9,170 nucleotides of DNA from DASTDY01 sp035457345 (GTDB lineage Bacteria > Patescibacteriota > Saccharimonadia > Saccharimonadales > EFPC-124), in assembly GCA_035457345.1 (NCBI GenBank), contig DATIBT010000051.1, positions 1 through 9,170 of the forward strand, given 5' to 3'. Under the pieces are notes generated by a model. It made no database searches. It had not been told where the DNA came from and was given only the letters and a program-made list of their open reading frames with translations. Both the position numbers and the translations under genes were made by a program. How positions within the stretch are numbered: the first letter of the stretch is position 1; each line of letters starts with the position of its first letter. Below, in pieces: positions 1-6,866 of this stretch.

Positions 1-101
1 AGACATTGGTCGGCTTGGTCCAGGCTGGTACTATTACGTACGACGAGGCCCGTAACTACGCTGTTGACCTCAACGAATTCGAGAGGATGATGCGAGGCTA
101 G
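1..101 (+). CDS. pilT: Type IV pilus retraction ATPase, PilT-like, C-terminal end only
   Basis: Partial gene entering from the left edge; complete codons run from base 3 to the TAG at 99-101, giving 32 residues. The tail contains LVQAGTITYDEARNYAVD followed by an EFERMMRG ending. This matches the usual C-terminus of PilT-family secretion ATPases (LV..G.I...A...A.D..EF.R...G). PilT hexamers hydrolyse ATP at the cytoplasmic face of the pilus machine and power pilus disassembly and retraction. The neighbour 3 nt downstream is pilC, the usual partner, which supports the call. The Walker A and Walker B motifs lie outside the window, so activity cannot be judged. A PilB/GspE extension ATPase is the main alternative but fits this tail less well. 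Confidence 0.75.
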   Translation, partial: TLVGLVQAGTITYDEARNYAVDLNEFERMMRG

Positions 102-104
102 CAC

Positions 105-1319
105 ATGCTGACGTTCGATTACACAGCGCGCGACACGACCACCAACAAAGTCATCAAGTCGACCGTTCAAGCTGAGTCGGAGCGCTCAGCCGCTAAGCTG
201 CTGATGGCTCAGGGGATTGTGCCGCTATCTATTATTGAGCAAGACAAAAACAGCGGGCTGCTTTCTAAATTTACGAACCGTGTGACAGCCAAAGACCGCA
301 TTATCTTTACTCGTCAGCTCGCGACCCTTATTAATGCCGGTCTGCCGCTAGCGCAAAGCTTGCGTACTCTTGCCGACCAAACCAACAGTAAGCGCTTGGT
401 ATCCATTATTAATGAGATAATTACGAGCATCGAAGGCGGTAGCTCGCTTAATGAAGCGTTCGGCAAGCATCCAGAAGTGTTTAACGACGTATACTTAGCG
501 CTTATTGCCGCCGGTGAGGTCTCTGGTACGCTGGACGAGGCCTTGGAACACATTGCTGACCAGCAAGAAAAAGACGCCGAACTTATTGGCAAGGTGCGCG
601 GCGCGTTGGTGTATCCGGGTATTGTATTATTTGTCATTATTGGCGTGGTCGGATTTATGCTCTTTACGGTCATGCCACAGATTGAGCATCTCTATAAGGA
701 TCTCCATCGTGAGTTGCCGTTCGTGACAGCAATATTGGTAGGCGCCTCAAAGTTTGCTATTAGCTTTTGGTGGTTGCTTATTCTTCTTGCTGGCGCGGGC
801 ATCTACTTCTTGAAGCGGTACATCGACACAGATGCCGGTCGGCGCGCCTTCGACAACATAAAAATCCACCTTCCTATGTTTGGCGGCCTTTTCCGCAAGT
901 TATATATGGCGCGGTTTGCTCGTACGGGACAAACGCTGATGGCAACTGGCGTACCAATGCTTGAGATGTTGCGCATTGCGGCCCGGGCAGTTAACAATAC
1001 TGTTATTGCCGAGGCCATTAGCCGTTCCGCCGAAAAGGTGAAGGGTGGTAAGTCACTCTCGAGCGCCCTTAAGAAAGAGCCGGTTATTTTAAGCTTGGTG
1101 CCACAGATGATTAGTATCGGCGAGCAGTCTGGCGGCATAGATAAGATGATGGGCAAAGCCGCTTCTTACTACGAGAACGAGCTAGACAACACGGTTCGTT
1201 CAATCTCGACAGCCATTGAGCCGATTCTTATGGTGGTGCTCGCTATGATCGCCGGCCTTATGGTTCTCGCCATCCTCTTGCCAGTCTACGGCCTTATAGG
1301 CAATTTGCCGGGAACCTAG
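105..1319 (+). CDS. pilC: Type IV pilus inner-membrane platform protein PilC (GspF family)
   Basis: The 404-residue product has the usual PilC/GspF length and layout. A short cytoplasmic N-terminus is followed by two T2SF repeats at about residues 66-189 and 269-392. Each repeat has the family pattern: FTRQLATLINAGLPL then AAGEVSGTLDEAL in the first, and FARTGQTLMATGVPM then GEQSGGIDKMM in the second. Membrane segments are visible at about 168-190, 216-236 and 370-395. The protein sits in the inner membrane, contacts the assembly and retraction ATPases, and passes on their motion to the growing pilus base. The ATG is preceded by GAGG at 94-97, 7 nt away, inside the end of pilT, so the two genes are translationally close and probably co-transcribed. 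No defects are seen. The family assignment is firm; it could serve a T2SS-like pseudopilus, but the PilT neighbour favours type IV pili. Confidence 0.95.
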   Translation: MLTFDYTARDTTTNKVIKSTVQAESERSAAKLLMAQGIVPLSIIEQDKNSGLLSKFTNRVTAKDRIIFTRQLATLINAGLPLAQSLRTLADQTNSKRLVSIINEIITSIEGGSSLNEAFGKHPEVFNDVYLALIAAGEVSGTLDEALEHIADQQEKDAELIGKVRGALVYPGIVLFVIIGVVGFMLFTVMPQIEHLYKDLHRELPFVTAILVGASKFAISFWWLLILLAGAGIYFLKRYIDTDAGRRAFDNIKIHLPMFGGLFRKLYMARFARTGQTLMATGVPMLEMLRIAARAVNNTVIAEAISRSAEKVKGGKSLSSALKKEPVILSLVPQMISIGEQSGGIDKMMGKAASYYENELDNTVRSISTAIEPILMVVLAMIAGLMVLAILLPVYGLIGNLPGT

Positions 1320-1328
1320 AAAAAAGTC

Positions 1329-1356
1329 TTGCGCGCCCGCCAGGGCCGTATATAAT
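1329..1356 (+). promoter_or_regulatory. Sigma-70-type promoter of the pilin gene
   Basis: TTGCGC at 1329-1334 and a consensus TATAAT at 1351-1356 are separated by 16 bp. Transcription would start near 1363, leaving a leader of about 33 nt with an AAAGGG ribosome-binding site at 1386-1391. This is the best -10 match in the window and fits a highly expressed structural pilin. A second TACAAT at 1367-1372 could be an alternative -10 but lacks a matching -35. Confidence 0.7.
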
Positions 1357-1395
1357 CATAAGCAGTTACAATATGCTAACGCTAGAAAGGGTGGT

Positions 1396-1863
1396 ATGAA
1401 TAGAACAACTAATACAAAAGGGTTCACGATTATCGAAGTCGTGTTGGTGCTTGCCATCGCCGGCTTGATTTTCTTGGTAGTCTTTTTGGCGTTGCCGGCA
1501 TTGCAACGTTCACAACGTGATACGCAACGCAAGTCTGACCTCGGCAAGCTCATGAGCCAGGTAACTTCTTACCAAAGTAACAATCAGGGTACATTGCCTA
1601 CTGCTACTTGGGATACTACATTTAAGACTGGCTACCTCACGGTTAACAACGCTTCCTTTGCTGATCCGCAAACAGGCAATACGTATACTATTCAACAACA
1701 AGCAACCTTCAACCCGAAGCCTGCGGTTGGTGAAATCTTTACGTACCTGAACGCACGGTGTGATCCTACCTCTGCAACTGGTCTGAGCGCTGGCTCTGGT
1801 AACCGCAACTTTGCAGCTATCATTTACCAAGAGCAGGGTGGCTACGCTTGCCAAAGCAATTAG
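1396..1863 (+). CDS. Type IV prepilin, putative major pilin
   Basis: The 155-residue protein has a class III (prepilin) signal. The leader MNRTTNTKG ends at Gly9, cleavage falls before Phe10, and the mature N-terminus FTIIE has Glu at +5. A hydrophobic helix of about 20 residues follows. A polar globular domain comes next, with Cys122 and Cys152 able to close a C-terminal disulfide loop. After PilD processing this subunit would polymerise into the pilus fibre. The gene has its own strong promoter (1329-1356), a good ribosome-binding site (AAAGGG, 4 nt before ATG) and its own intrinsic terminator. This isolation fits a subunit made in large amounts, which is why I infer the major pilin. The protein sequence alone does not separate a major pilin from a GspG-like pseudopilin, so no symbol is given. 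Confidence 0.87.
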   Translation: MNRTTNTKGFTIIEVVLVLAIAGLIFLVVFLALPALQRSQRDTQRKSDLGKLMSQVTSYQSNNQGTLPTATWDTTFKTGYLTVNNASFADPQTGNTYTIQQQATFNPKPAVGEIFTYLNARCDPTSATGLSAGSGNRNFAAIIYQEQGGYACQSN

Positions 1864-1884
1864 TCTAGCAGTTAGCGAATATAA

Positions 1885-1919
1885 AAAAGTTCCCCACATA
1901 ACAGCGGGGAACTTTTATT
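1885..1919 (+). terminator. Intrinsic terminator after the pilin gene
   Basis: An 11-bp perfect stem pairs AAAAGTTCCCC (1885-1895) with GGGGAACTTTT (1906-1916) around a 10-nt loop, followed by ATT. The GC-rich core next to a T-run is a classic Rho-independent terminator, and the A-run on the left arm could let it work in both directions. It begins 21 nt after the pilin stop and ends about 30 nt before the pilD start. Confidence 0.88.
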
Positions 1920-1948
1920 ATGAGAGCTGTCCTGGTAGCATAAAGCTA

Positions 1949-2758
1949 ATGACAATAGCGTTTGCGGTCTTTCTAGGCTTTATCGGCATGGCGTTTGGAA
2001 GTTTTATTGACGCCGTTACGTGGCGTATTCATACGAAGCGCAATTTTATTAATGATCGCTCTGAGTGCGAGCATTGTCATCATAAACTTGGGCCGCTCGA
2101 TTTAATCCCCATTATGAGCTGGCTAGCATTACGCGGGAAGTGCCGGTACTGCAAGCACCCCATAAGCAAGATGTCACCGATTATTGAGGCCACAATGGCA
2201 ATCTTGTTCGTTGTGTCATATTTGGTATGGCCCTTTGGATTTGAGACTTGGCAGGGGATGGCACTCTTTGGTCTGTGGTTGGCGTATTTGGTTATGCTCG
2301 GCATTCTCTTGGTGTACGACCTACGTTGGATGCTCCTACCGGACGTCATTGTCATCCCCCTGATTGCCGTAGGGCTTGTAGACGCGGGGATACGTGTAAG
2401 CCTTGCCACGGGCGCCGGTATTTCCACCTACGCCACGCACGTTGTTCTGGGCGTTTTTGCAATGGCGGGCGTCTACTGGGCGCTCTATACATTCTCTAAA
2501 GGCAAATGGGTCGGGTACGGCGATGTGAAATTGGCCGTCTTCATGGGCGCAGTGCTTGGTTGGCAGAAAACACTGTTAGTATTTATGTTGGCTAATGTTC
2601 TGGGGCTGTTGGTGGTATTGCCAGGCCTGCTCTCGCGTAAGCTAACCCCGAAAAGTCATGTGCCCTTTGGCCCGTTTATGATTGCAGCCTTTGTTATCGC
2701 AGGGCTTTTCGGCGATATGCTTATCGACTGGTACATGAGAGCCTTTGTTCTTATTTAA
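1949..2758 (+). CDS. pilD: Prepilin peptidase / N-methyltransferase PilD (A24 family)
   Basis: The 269-residue polytopic membrane enzyme cleaves prepilin leaders after Gly and methylates the new N-terminus. The N-terminal A24 domain has two CxxC pairs (Cys40/Cys43 and Cys65/Cys68), the zinc-binding feature of bifunctional PilD enzymes. The aspartyl-protease core follows. Asp124 lies in VYDLRWMLLPD and Asp192 in the GYGDVK (GxGD) motif, and these are the two catalytic aspartates. The closing VPFGPFM motif is also typical. The open frame extends upstream to 1811, but that part runs through the pilin gene and terminator. The ATG at 1949 gives the normal short N-terminus before the FGSFIDAVTWR motif. 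No good Shine-Dalgarno is visible; TATTAT at 1916-1921 is a weak possible -10, otherwise expression depends on terminator readthrough. Substrates are presumably the five prepilins encoded around it. Confidence 0.94.
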   Translation: MTIAFAVFLGFIGMAFGSFIDAVTWRIHTKRNFINDRSECEHCHHKLGPLDLIPIMSWLALRGKCRYCKHPISKMSPIIEATMAILFVVSYLVWPFGFETWQGMALFGLWLAYLVMLGILLVYDLRWMLLPDVIVIPLIAVGLVDAGIRVSLATGAGISTYATHVVLGVFAMAGVYWALYTFSKGKWVGYGDVKLAVFMGAVLGWQKTLLVFMLANVLGLLVVLPGLLSRKLTPKSHVPFGPFMIAAFVIAGLFGDMLIDWYMRAFVLI

Positions 2759-2781
2759 GAGCATTTTTTACATCGCGCTTA

Positions 2782-2790
2782 TGCTACAAT
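2782..2790 (+). promoter_or_regulatory. Extended -10 promoter of the minor pilin operon
   Basis: TGCTACAAT is an extended -10 element (TGn plus TACAAT at 2785-2790) with no clear -35, only a T-rich stretch at 2764-2769. The ATG of the next gene begins 8 nt after it, so transcription would start at or just before the start codon. No Shine-Dalgarno is present. The same 9-mer occurs upstream of the recombinase gene. Confidence 0.55.
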
Positions 2791-2798
2791 AAAGCCAA

Positions 2799-3551
2799 AT
2801 GAGCGAGCAAGGACAACGGGGGTTCACCGTCATTGAGGTTACGCTTTTCTTGGCTATTACCGGCCTGCTATTTATGATAGCTATCCTTGGTACAGGCAAT
2901 ACTATTCGAAGCGTACGATTCACTGACAGTGGCCGCGCAACCACCGCCTTTTTGCAGCGTCAATACGACGACATCATCAACGGTCTTAATCAGCGCAATG
3001 GCAACCAGGCCTGCATAGCCGGTGTGATCGTACCTGGCAACCAACCGGTCGGTACGAGCCCATGTCTTATGCTAGGAAAACTTGTTACCTTCCAAGTGAA
3101 CAGTCCTGTGATTACCACATATGATGTTGTCGGGACTGAACCAGCCAATGTTGACTATGGTCAAACAGATACGCAACTTATCAGTGCTTTTCAACCTCGT
3201 CTCATAACTAGTGTAGGAGTAGGAACTTACCGTATACCATGGGAAGCATATATATCCGGCACAAAGAGATTGAGTGATAATCAGGGAGTAACCGGGCTCC
3301 TGCTTATTAGGAGCCCAAAGTCTAGCCGTATCGTCAGTTATACGTATAAACCAGGAGCAGTGCCAGCAACCGATCTTACGCCAATCGTCAATTCTGCCGC
3401 CAATACCAGCCAAACGACAAATTTTTGCATAAAGAATGCTGACGGCGTGGGTCTTCCTGTTAAAATAGTAGTAACAAGTGCGCCGACGCAACAGGCGGTT
3501 CAGGCGACGTTTGATGCCGATAGCGGTGGGAATGAATGTAATGGCATATAG
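2799..3551 (+). CDS. Minor pilin, GspH/FimT (FimU)-like
   Basis: The 250-residue prepilin has a short leader MSEQGQRG, cleavage before Phe9, and mature FTVIE with Glu at +5. A hydrophobic helix runs to about residue 31. The remainder is a soluble, beta-rich-looking domain with four cysteines (72, 89, 210, 247). The C-terminal stretch with FCIKNADG, PVKIVVTS and a final Cys resembles the end of FimT/GspH-type minor pilins, though similarity there is loose. It is first in a row of four minor pilin genes whose later members look like GspI/PilV, GspJ/PilW and GspK/PilX, so position supports the H/FimU role. It would sit in the priming or tip complex rather than the fibre body. The start is fixed by the prepilin leader and the -10 element just upstream. 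The prepilin call is firm, the subclass inferred. Confidence 0.82.
   Translation: MSEQGQRGFTVIEVTLFLAITGLLFMIAILGTGNTIRSVRFTDSGRATTAFLQRQYDDIINGLNQRNGNQACIAGVIVPGNQPVGTSPCLMLGKLVTFQVNSPVITTYDVVGTEPANVDYGQTDTQLISAFQPRLITSVGVGTYRIPWEAYISGTKRLSDNQGVTGLLLIRSPKSSRIVSYTYKPGAVPATDLTPIVNSAANTSQTTNFCIKNADGVGLPVKIVVTSAPTQQAVQATFDADSGGNECNGI
3294..3316. repeat. Perfect 8-bp inverted repeat inside the GspH-like gene
   Basis: GGGCTCCT (3294-3301) and AGGAGCCC (3309-3316) flank the 7-nt loop GCTTATT. The mRNA hairpin would be stable, but it sits in the middle of a coding region and has no T-run, so it is not an intrinsic terminator. Its function is unknown and it may be chance. Confidence 0.45.
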
Positions 3552-4083
3552 CAAAGAGCGCGGGGATACATTAGTCGAAGTCTTAATGGCAATCGTTATT
3601 ATTAGCGTGGTGATTGTTGGCGCCATGACCATGATGTCTCGCGGATTGGCTGTTGCGCAGATTGCCTTGGAACATTCACAGACGCGGTTACTTATAAATA
3701 GCCAAATGGAAATGCTTCGTTTTGCGCGCGATACCTATGTTAAAGACAAGACGAACGCAAACGCCCTGCAGTGGCAGGCGGTGGTGACGGCAAGTAATGC
3801 CAACGCCGTTAATTATGATGGGTCGTGTAATGTGTCAGGCGGTAAGACTGGTTTCTACATGACTAAGAACGCCACGCAGGTTACACGCAATACATATACG
3901 CCCAGCACGCCAGCCGCTCTGCCTTCACCGGGCCAGGGGCTTTGGGTTGAGACCGTGCTTTCGCCGGGAGGCGTACAACCAGCTTATGTTGACTTTATTG
4001 TTCGCGCTTGTTGGCAAGGTTCTGGAAGCACAGGGCAGCAACGCACCGTAACTGCACAGAGGTTGTATGATCCATCACGCTAA
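3541..4083 (+). CDS. Minor pilin, GspI/PilV-like
   Basis: The 180-residue prepilin has the leader MAYSKERG followed by DTLVEVLMAIVIIS. Glu is at +5, but the residue after the cleavage site is Asp instead of the usual Phe or Met. A helix of about 20 hydrophobic residues follows, then a small globular domain with Cys96 and Cys157. Small size, the LVEVLMAI helix and the late RACWQG segment ahead of a TVTAQRLYDP tail resemble GspI/PilV proteins. The ATG at 3541 is chosen because it gives a normal 8-residue leader and has GGTGGG 10 nt upstream; an in-frame ATG at 3532 is too close to that site. The gene overlaps the previous one by 11 nt and the next by 17 nt, which implies coupled translation in one operon. 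In the T2SS system GspI is the core partner that binds J and K. Confidence 0.82.
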   Translation: MAYSKERGDTLVEVLMAIVIISVVIVGAMTMMSRGLAVAQIALEHSQTRLLINSQMEMLRFARDTYVKDKTNANALQWQAVVTASNANAVNYDGSCNVSGGKTGFYMTKNATQVTRNTYTPSTPAALPSPGQGLWVETVLSPGGVQPAYVDFIVRACWQGSGSTGQQRTVTAQRLYDPSR

Positions 4084-4741
4084 AAAACACGAGTCTGGGT
4101 TTACATTAATCGAACTTTTGTTGGCGCTCGCGTTTATTGGCTTCGTGCTCATATTCGCAACAACGACTATCATTCAGATTCTTCGCACGTACAATCAGGG
4201 CTTAGCGGTTAAAGAGATAAATCAAACTGGCAGAGCCACACTCGAAGATATTTCGCGTATTTTGCGAGGCACCTCTACCACGGCAGTCGTAAGCCTCGCA
4301 CAGACTGCACCAAATGTAACAGGTCCAACGGCAAATAGAGGACGCCTCTGTTTGGCTGGTACTAGTTATGTGTGGAACTTCACCAACAGCAGTACCAACC
4401 GCTACACAGATGGTACGCGTGTAAACTTTGCTCGAGTGAATGATCCGGGGAGCGCTATGTGTGTAGGTCCATCGTATCCCTCGGTGAACAAGGCACAAGC
4501 AACAGAGCTGCTTAGTAATAATGTATGGGTTCAGCAATTGACGGTGGTGCCTGCAGTAGGGCAGTCATTCTATGATATCTTTATTCAAATGTCGACTGTC
4601 GATGATCCGGCCAATCCTGCTCAAGTGACTAACTGGGCGGCCGCGCCTGAACAGCGGGTAACATGTCGTGGAGGCGGTCAAGGACAGTTCTGCGCCGTCG
4701 CCAACTTTTCAACATCGGTGAATGCACGAGGAGGTAACTGA
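4067..4741 (+). CDS. Minor pilin, GspJ/PilW-like
   Basis: The 224-residue prepilin has the leader MIHHAKKHESG, then FTLIELLLALAFIGF with Glu at +5 and a hydrophobic helix. The soluble domain carries four cysteines (95, 132, 200, 209). A conserved-looking C-terminal motif, QFCAVANFSTSVNARGG, is of the type seen at the end of PilW-like proteins in candidate phyla (recalled, not searched). Position third in the H-I-J-K order supports a GspJ/PilW role in the tip complex. AGAGG at 4058-4062 lies 4 nt before the ATG. The gene starts 17 nt inside the previous one, and its TGA overlaps the next ATG by one base. The TGA stop also shows that UGA is not recoded as glycine here. Confidence 0.83.
   Translation: MIHHAKKHESGFTLIELLLALAFIGFVLIFATTTIIQILRTYNQGLAVKEINQTGRATLEDISRILRGTSTTAVVSLAQTAPNVTGPTANRGRLCLAGTSYVWNFTNSSTNRYTDGTRVNFARVNDPGSAMCVGPSYPSVNKAQATELLSNNVWVQQLTVVPAVGQSFYDIFIQMSTVDDPANPAQVTNWAAAPEQRVTCRGGGQGQFCAVANFSTSVNARGGN
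4729..4735 (+). promoter_or_regulatory. Strong Shine-Dalgarno for the GspK/PilX-like gene
   Basis: AGGAGGT lies 5 nt before the ATG at 4741 and inside the final codons of the upstream gene. It is the best anti-16S match in the window. With the TGATG stop-start overlap it points to efficient reinitiation or direct loading at the last operon gene. Confidence 0.75.
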
Positions 4742-5931
4742 TGACCACTAGTCAAAATAAGCAAGCCGGATTTGTGTCGTTATTTACAGTTATATTTTTC
4801 ATTCTGTTCATTACCGTTATTACGCTTGGCTTCTTGCGAATTATGGGCCTGGAGCAGCAGCAGTCGCTTAACAATGATCTTACCGCTTCAGCCGCGGCCG
4901 CAGCGGAGTCGGGTATAGAAGACGGCAAGCGTGCCATTTTAGCCTATCAAACAACGACTGACCCGACGCTAAAGGCGGCGCTGGCAGCGGCATTTACTTC
5001 ATCTCAGTGTGACTCTCTAACCAGTTCGGCTACTATTAGAAATGCACTGCGCCTTGATGCGGGGGGAAATGTCATAGGCAACAGCCAGCTAAACCAAAAT
5101 TACACTTGTCTAACTATTAAGCTCAATTCACCAGACTACCTTAACTACAAATCGGCAAATAGTAGCGACTATGTGCCGCTCGTTCCATCTGGTCCAACAT
5201 TTAACCGGGTTCGTATCTCCTGGCATTTAATTAGTCAGGCGGCGGGTCCGGCAGGGGATGGTACGGTAACCGCTTATCCTCCAGGCCCATTATTGCCACC
5301 CATTAATAATCCTGCTAATCCGAGCAATAGCTGGGCCCCAAATCCGCCACAGCAGCCTAATACTTATCCGGCATACTTGCGGGTGCAGACATATGCATAT
5401 CCTAAAGCGGGGGCCATAAACCGCGCCGCACTAGATGCGCGCACTAATACTATGTTACTAGTACCAACGACACAAGCTAATGCTGCTGGCGTAAGTGCCA
5501 CTACGCCGATTAATATGGGTAGCAGCGATCCCCGCGGATTCGAACAAGCTAAGACTAATTTGCAACAGATCCGTTGCATTAATAATCCGGCCGGTAATGT
5601 AGGTGCTTATGCCTGTACTGCGCTTCTTGAGCTACCTCCAGGCAACCCGGCTGCCACAAATAATTATTTCATGCGCGTCACTCCTATGTACGGTCAAAGC
5701 CACTTTAGGGTTGAGCTCATGAACGGCAATTCTAATGTTGACTTTAGTGGTGTGCAACCTGTTGTAGATGCAACTGGCCGGGCACAAGACGTCCTTCGCC
5801 GTTCGCAGGCCCGCGTAAGAATTAATCCTGCCACGAATATACCCGAATACGTCGTTGAATCGGCTAACACTATTTGTAAGAATATGGTCGTCAGTGATAG
5901 TAGCTTCTATCAGGCGAACAATTGCCCCTAG
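4741..5931 (+). CDS. Large minor pilin, GspK/PilX-like tip candidate
   Basis: The 396-residue protein has a prepilin-like start: MTTSQNKQAG, then FVSLFTVIFFILF and a long hydrophobic helix to about residue 33. Position +5 is Phe, not Glu. GspK proteins also lack Glu5, and this fits a subunit that caps the tip and needs no partner ahead of it. ASAAAAAESGIEDG at about 49-62 is the AAESG motif typical of PilX N-terminal regions. A Pro/Asn-rich linker covers about 179-210. Six cysteines (90, 123, 279, 292, 379, 395) suggest up to three disulfides. The C-terminal part, with VDATGRAQDVLRRSQARVR at about 342-360, looks structured. Its size is closer to GspK than to the small PilX of Pseudomonas. It is the last gene of the pilus cluster, and its stop is 1 nt from that of the convergent recombinase gene. 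Confidence 0.82.
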   Translation: MTTSQNKQAGFVSLFTVIFFILFITVITLGFLRIMGLEQQQSLNNDLTASAAAAAESGIEDGKRAILAYQTTTDPTLKAALAAAFTSSQCDSLTSSATIRNALRLDAGGNVIGNSQLNQNYTCLTIKLNSPDYLNYKSANSSDYVPLVPSGPTFNRVRISWHLISQAAGPAGDGTVTAYPPGPLLPPINNPANPSNSWAPNPPQQPNTYPAYLRVQTYAYPKAGAINRAALDARTNTMLLVPTTQANAAGVSATTPINMGSSDPRGFEQAKTNLQQIRCINNPAGNVGAYACTALLELPPGNPAATNNYFMRVTPMYGQSHFRVELMNGNSNVDFSGVQPVVDATGRAQDVLRRSQARVRINPATNIPEYVVESANTICKNMVVSDSSFYQANNCP

Positions 5932-5932
5932 G

Positions 5933-6859
5933 CTATTCGCCAGTCAGATCCCTGTGGAATTTAGTGTGTATCTCGCGTAGGTGAGGATCGGTAACATGGG
6001 TATAGATCTGGGTGGTCGCAATGTTACTGTGACCAAGCAGTGTTTGGACACTGCGAAGGTCAGCGCCGTTCATAAGCAGATCCGTTGCAAAGGAGTGACG
6101 TAGGGTATGGGGCGATACCTTTTTAGTTATACCTGCCAGGCGAGCGTAATGTGCGACTATGCGTTGTATGCTTCTGGGGGTCAGCCGGCCAAAATCACCA
6201 GACTGGTCAATAACCTCGTGCCCCCCGTACCGAATGAACAACGGCTGCAGCGCATCTGTGCGGTGTGCGAGATATTGCTCAAGCAGGTTCGCCGAGCCGT
6301 CATCTATAAATACTAACCGGTCTTTTTGACCTTTGCCACGCACCATAAACTCTCGGCGTCTTAAGTTTATGTGGCTGCGATCGAGTTTGGTGAGCTCAGA
6401 GACACGCAAGCCACTGGAGTAGAGGAGCGCTACAATAGCCCGGTCCCGCAGGCCAATAAGGCCGTCGGGCTTAATTTGTGCGAATAAGCGTTGTAATTCT
6501 TCCTGTTGTAAAAAGCTTACCTGTTTACGCTTAACACGCGGAAGCTCAATATGATCCGGGGGCAGGCTCTCAAATCCACGCTTGCCAAGGTAACGCAAGA
6601 AGCTGCGTAGGGCAATGAGATGATAGCTCTGCGTAATCTTAGACAACTCCTGCCCCTGGGCATCTTTAAAACGATTGAGCCACAGGCGCCACTTACGCAC
6701 CGTTTCGTCTTCGATTTTTTCGATAGTCGCGTCTTCTGTAAATTCAACGAACCGCTGCAAATACAGGTGGTAGTTTTCAGCGGTTTTCTGTGACCGGTTT
6801 TGCTCAACTTCTAGATATTCTAGAAAGTCAATGATCATCTCAGATACATAATGCCCCAT
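5933..6859 (-). CDS. xer: Tyrosine recombinase, XerC/XerD family
   Basis: From the ATG at 6859 the product has 308 residues, the normal size for XerC/XerD. An N-terminal core-binding (SAM-like) domain covers about 7-90 and the catalytic domain about 110-305. All catalytic residues are present: Arg152 (SSGLRVSEL), Lys176 (RGKGQKDR), His251 and Arg254 (PHTLRHSF), His277 (LGHSN) and Tyr286 (TQIYTHV). It should cut and rejoin DNA at dif-like sites; resolution of chromosome dimers is the likely job. No integrase-style N-terminal arm-binding domain, phage gene or att repeat is nearby, so a housekeeping role is preferred over an integrative element. The frame is open to 6922, but that would overlap uppP and its promoter. 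The ATG at 6859 is chosen because it lies 7 nt after an extended -10. I cannot assign XerC versus XerD. Confidence 0.93.
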   Translation of the reverse strand: MGHYVSEMIIDFLEYLEVEQNRSQKTAENYHLYLQRFVEFTEDATIEKIEDETVRKWRLWLNRFKDAQGQELSKITQSYHLIALRSFLRYLGKRGFESLPPDHIELPRVKRKQVSFLQQEELQRLFAQIKPDGLIGLRDRAIVALLYSSGLRVSELTKLDRSHINLRRREFMVRGKGQKDRLVFIDDGSANLLEQYLAHRTDALQPLFIRYGGHEVIDQSGDFGRLTPRSIQRIVAHYARLAGITKKVSPHTLRHSFATDLLMNGADLRSVQTLLGHSNIATTQIYTHVTDPHLREIHTKFHRDLTGE

Positions 6860-6866
6860 AAGCATT

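Noticed and set aside
1811..1948. Upstream extension of the pilD reading frame
   Set aside because: It overlaps the end of the pilin gene and the whole terminator, and adds residues unlike any PilD N-terminus; the ATG at 1949 gives the normal start.
3072..3632. 186-codon minus-strand open frame opposite two pilin genes
   Set aside because: It is antisense to well-supported prepilin genes, and its composition (many Ile, Arg and Tyr, no recognisable motif) looks like a shadow frame.
4739..4741. UGA recoded as glycine (code 25)
   Set aside because: TGA ends a full-length PilW-like protein exactly at the start of the next gene, and no conserved glycine in any gene here is encoded by TGA.
5933..6859. 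Integrase of a mobile element or phage
   Set aside because: No att repeat, excisionase, phage or transfer gene is visible; the size and residues fit housekeeping XerC/D. Repeats outside the window could change this view.
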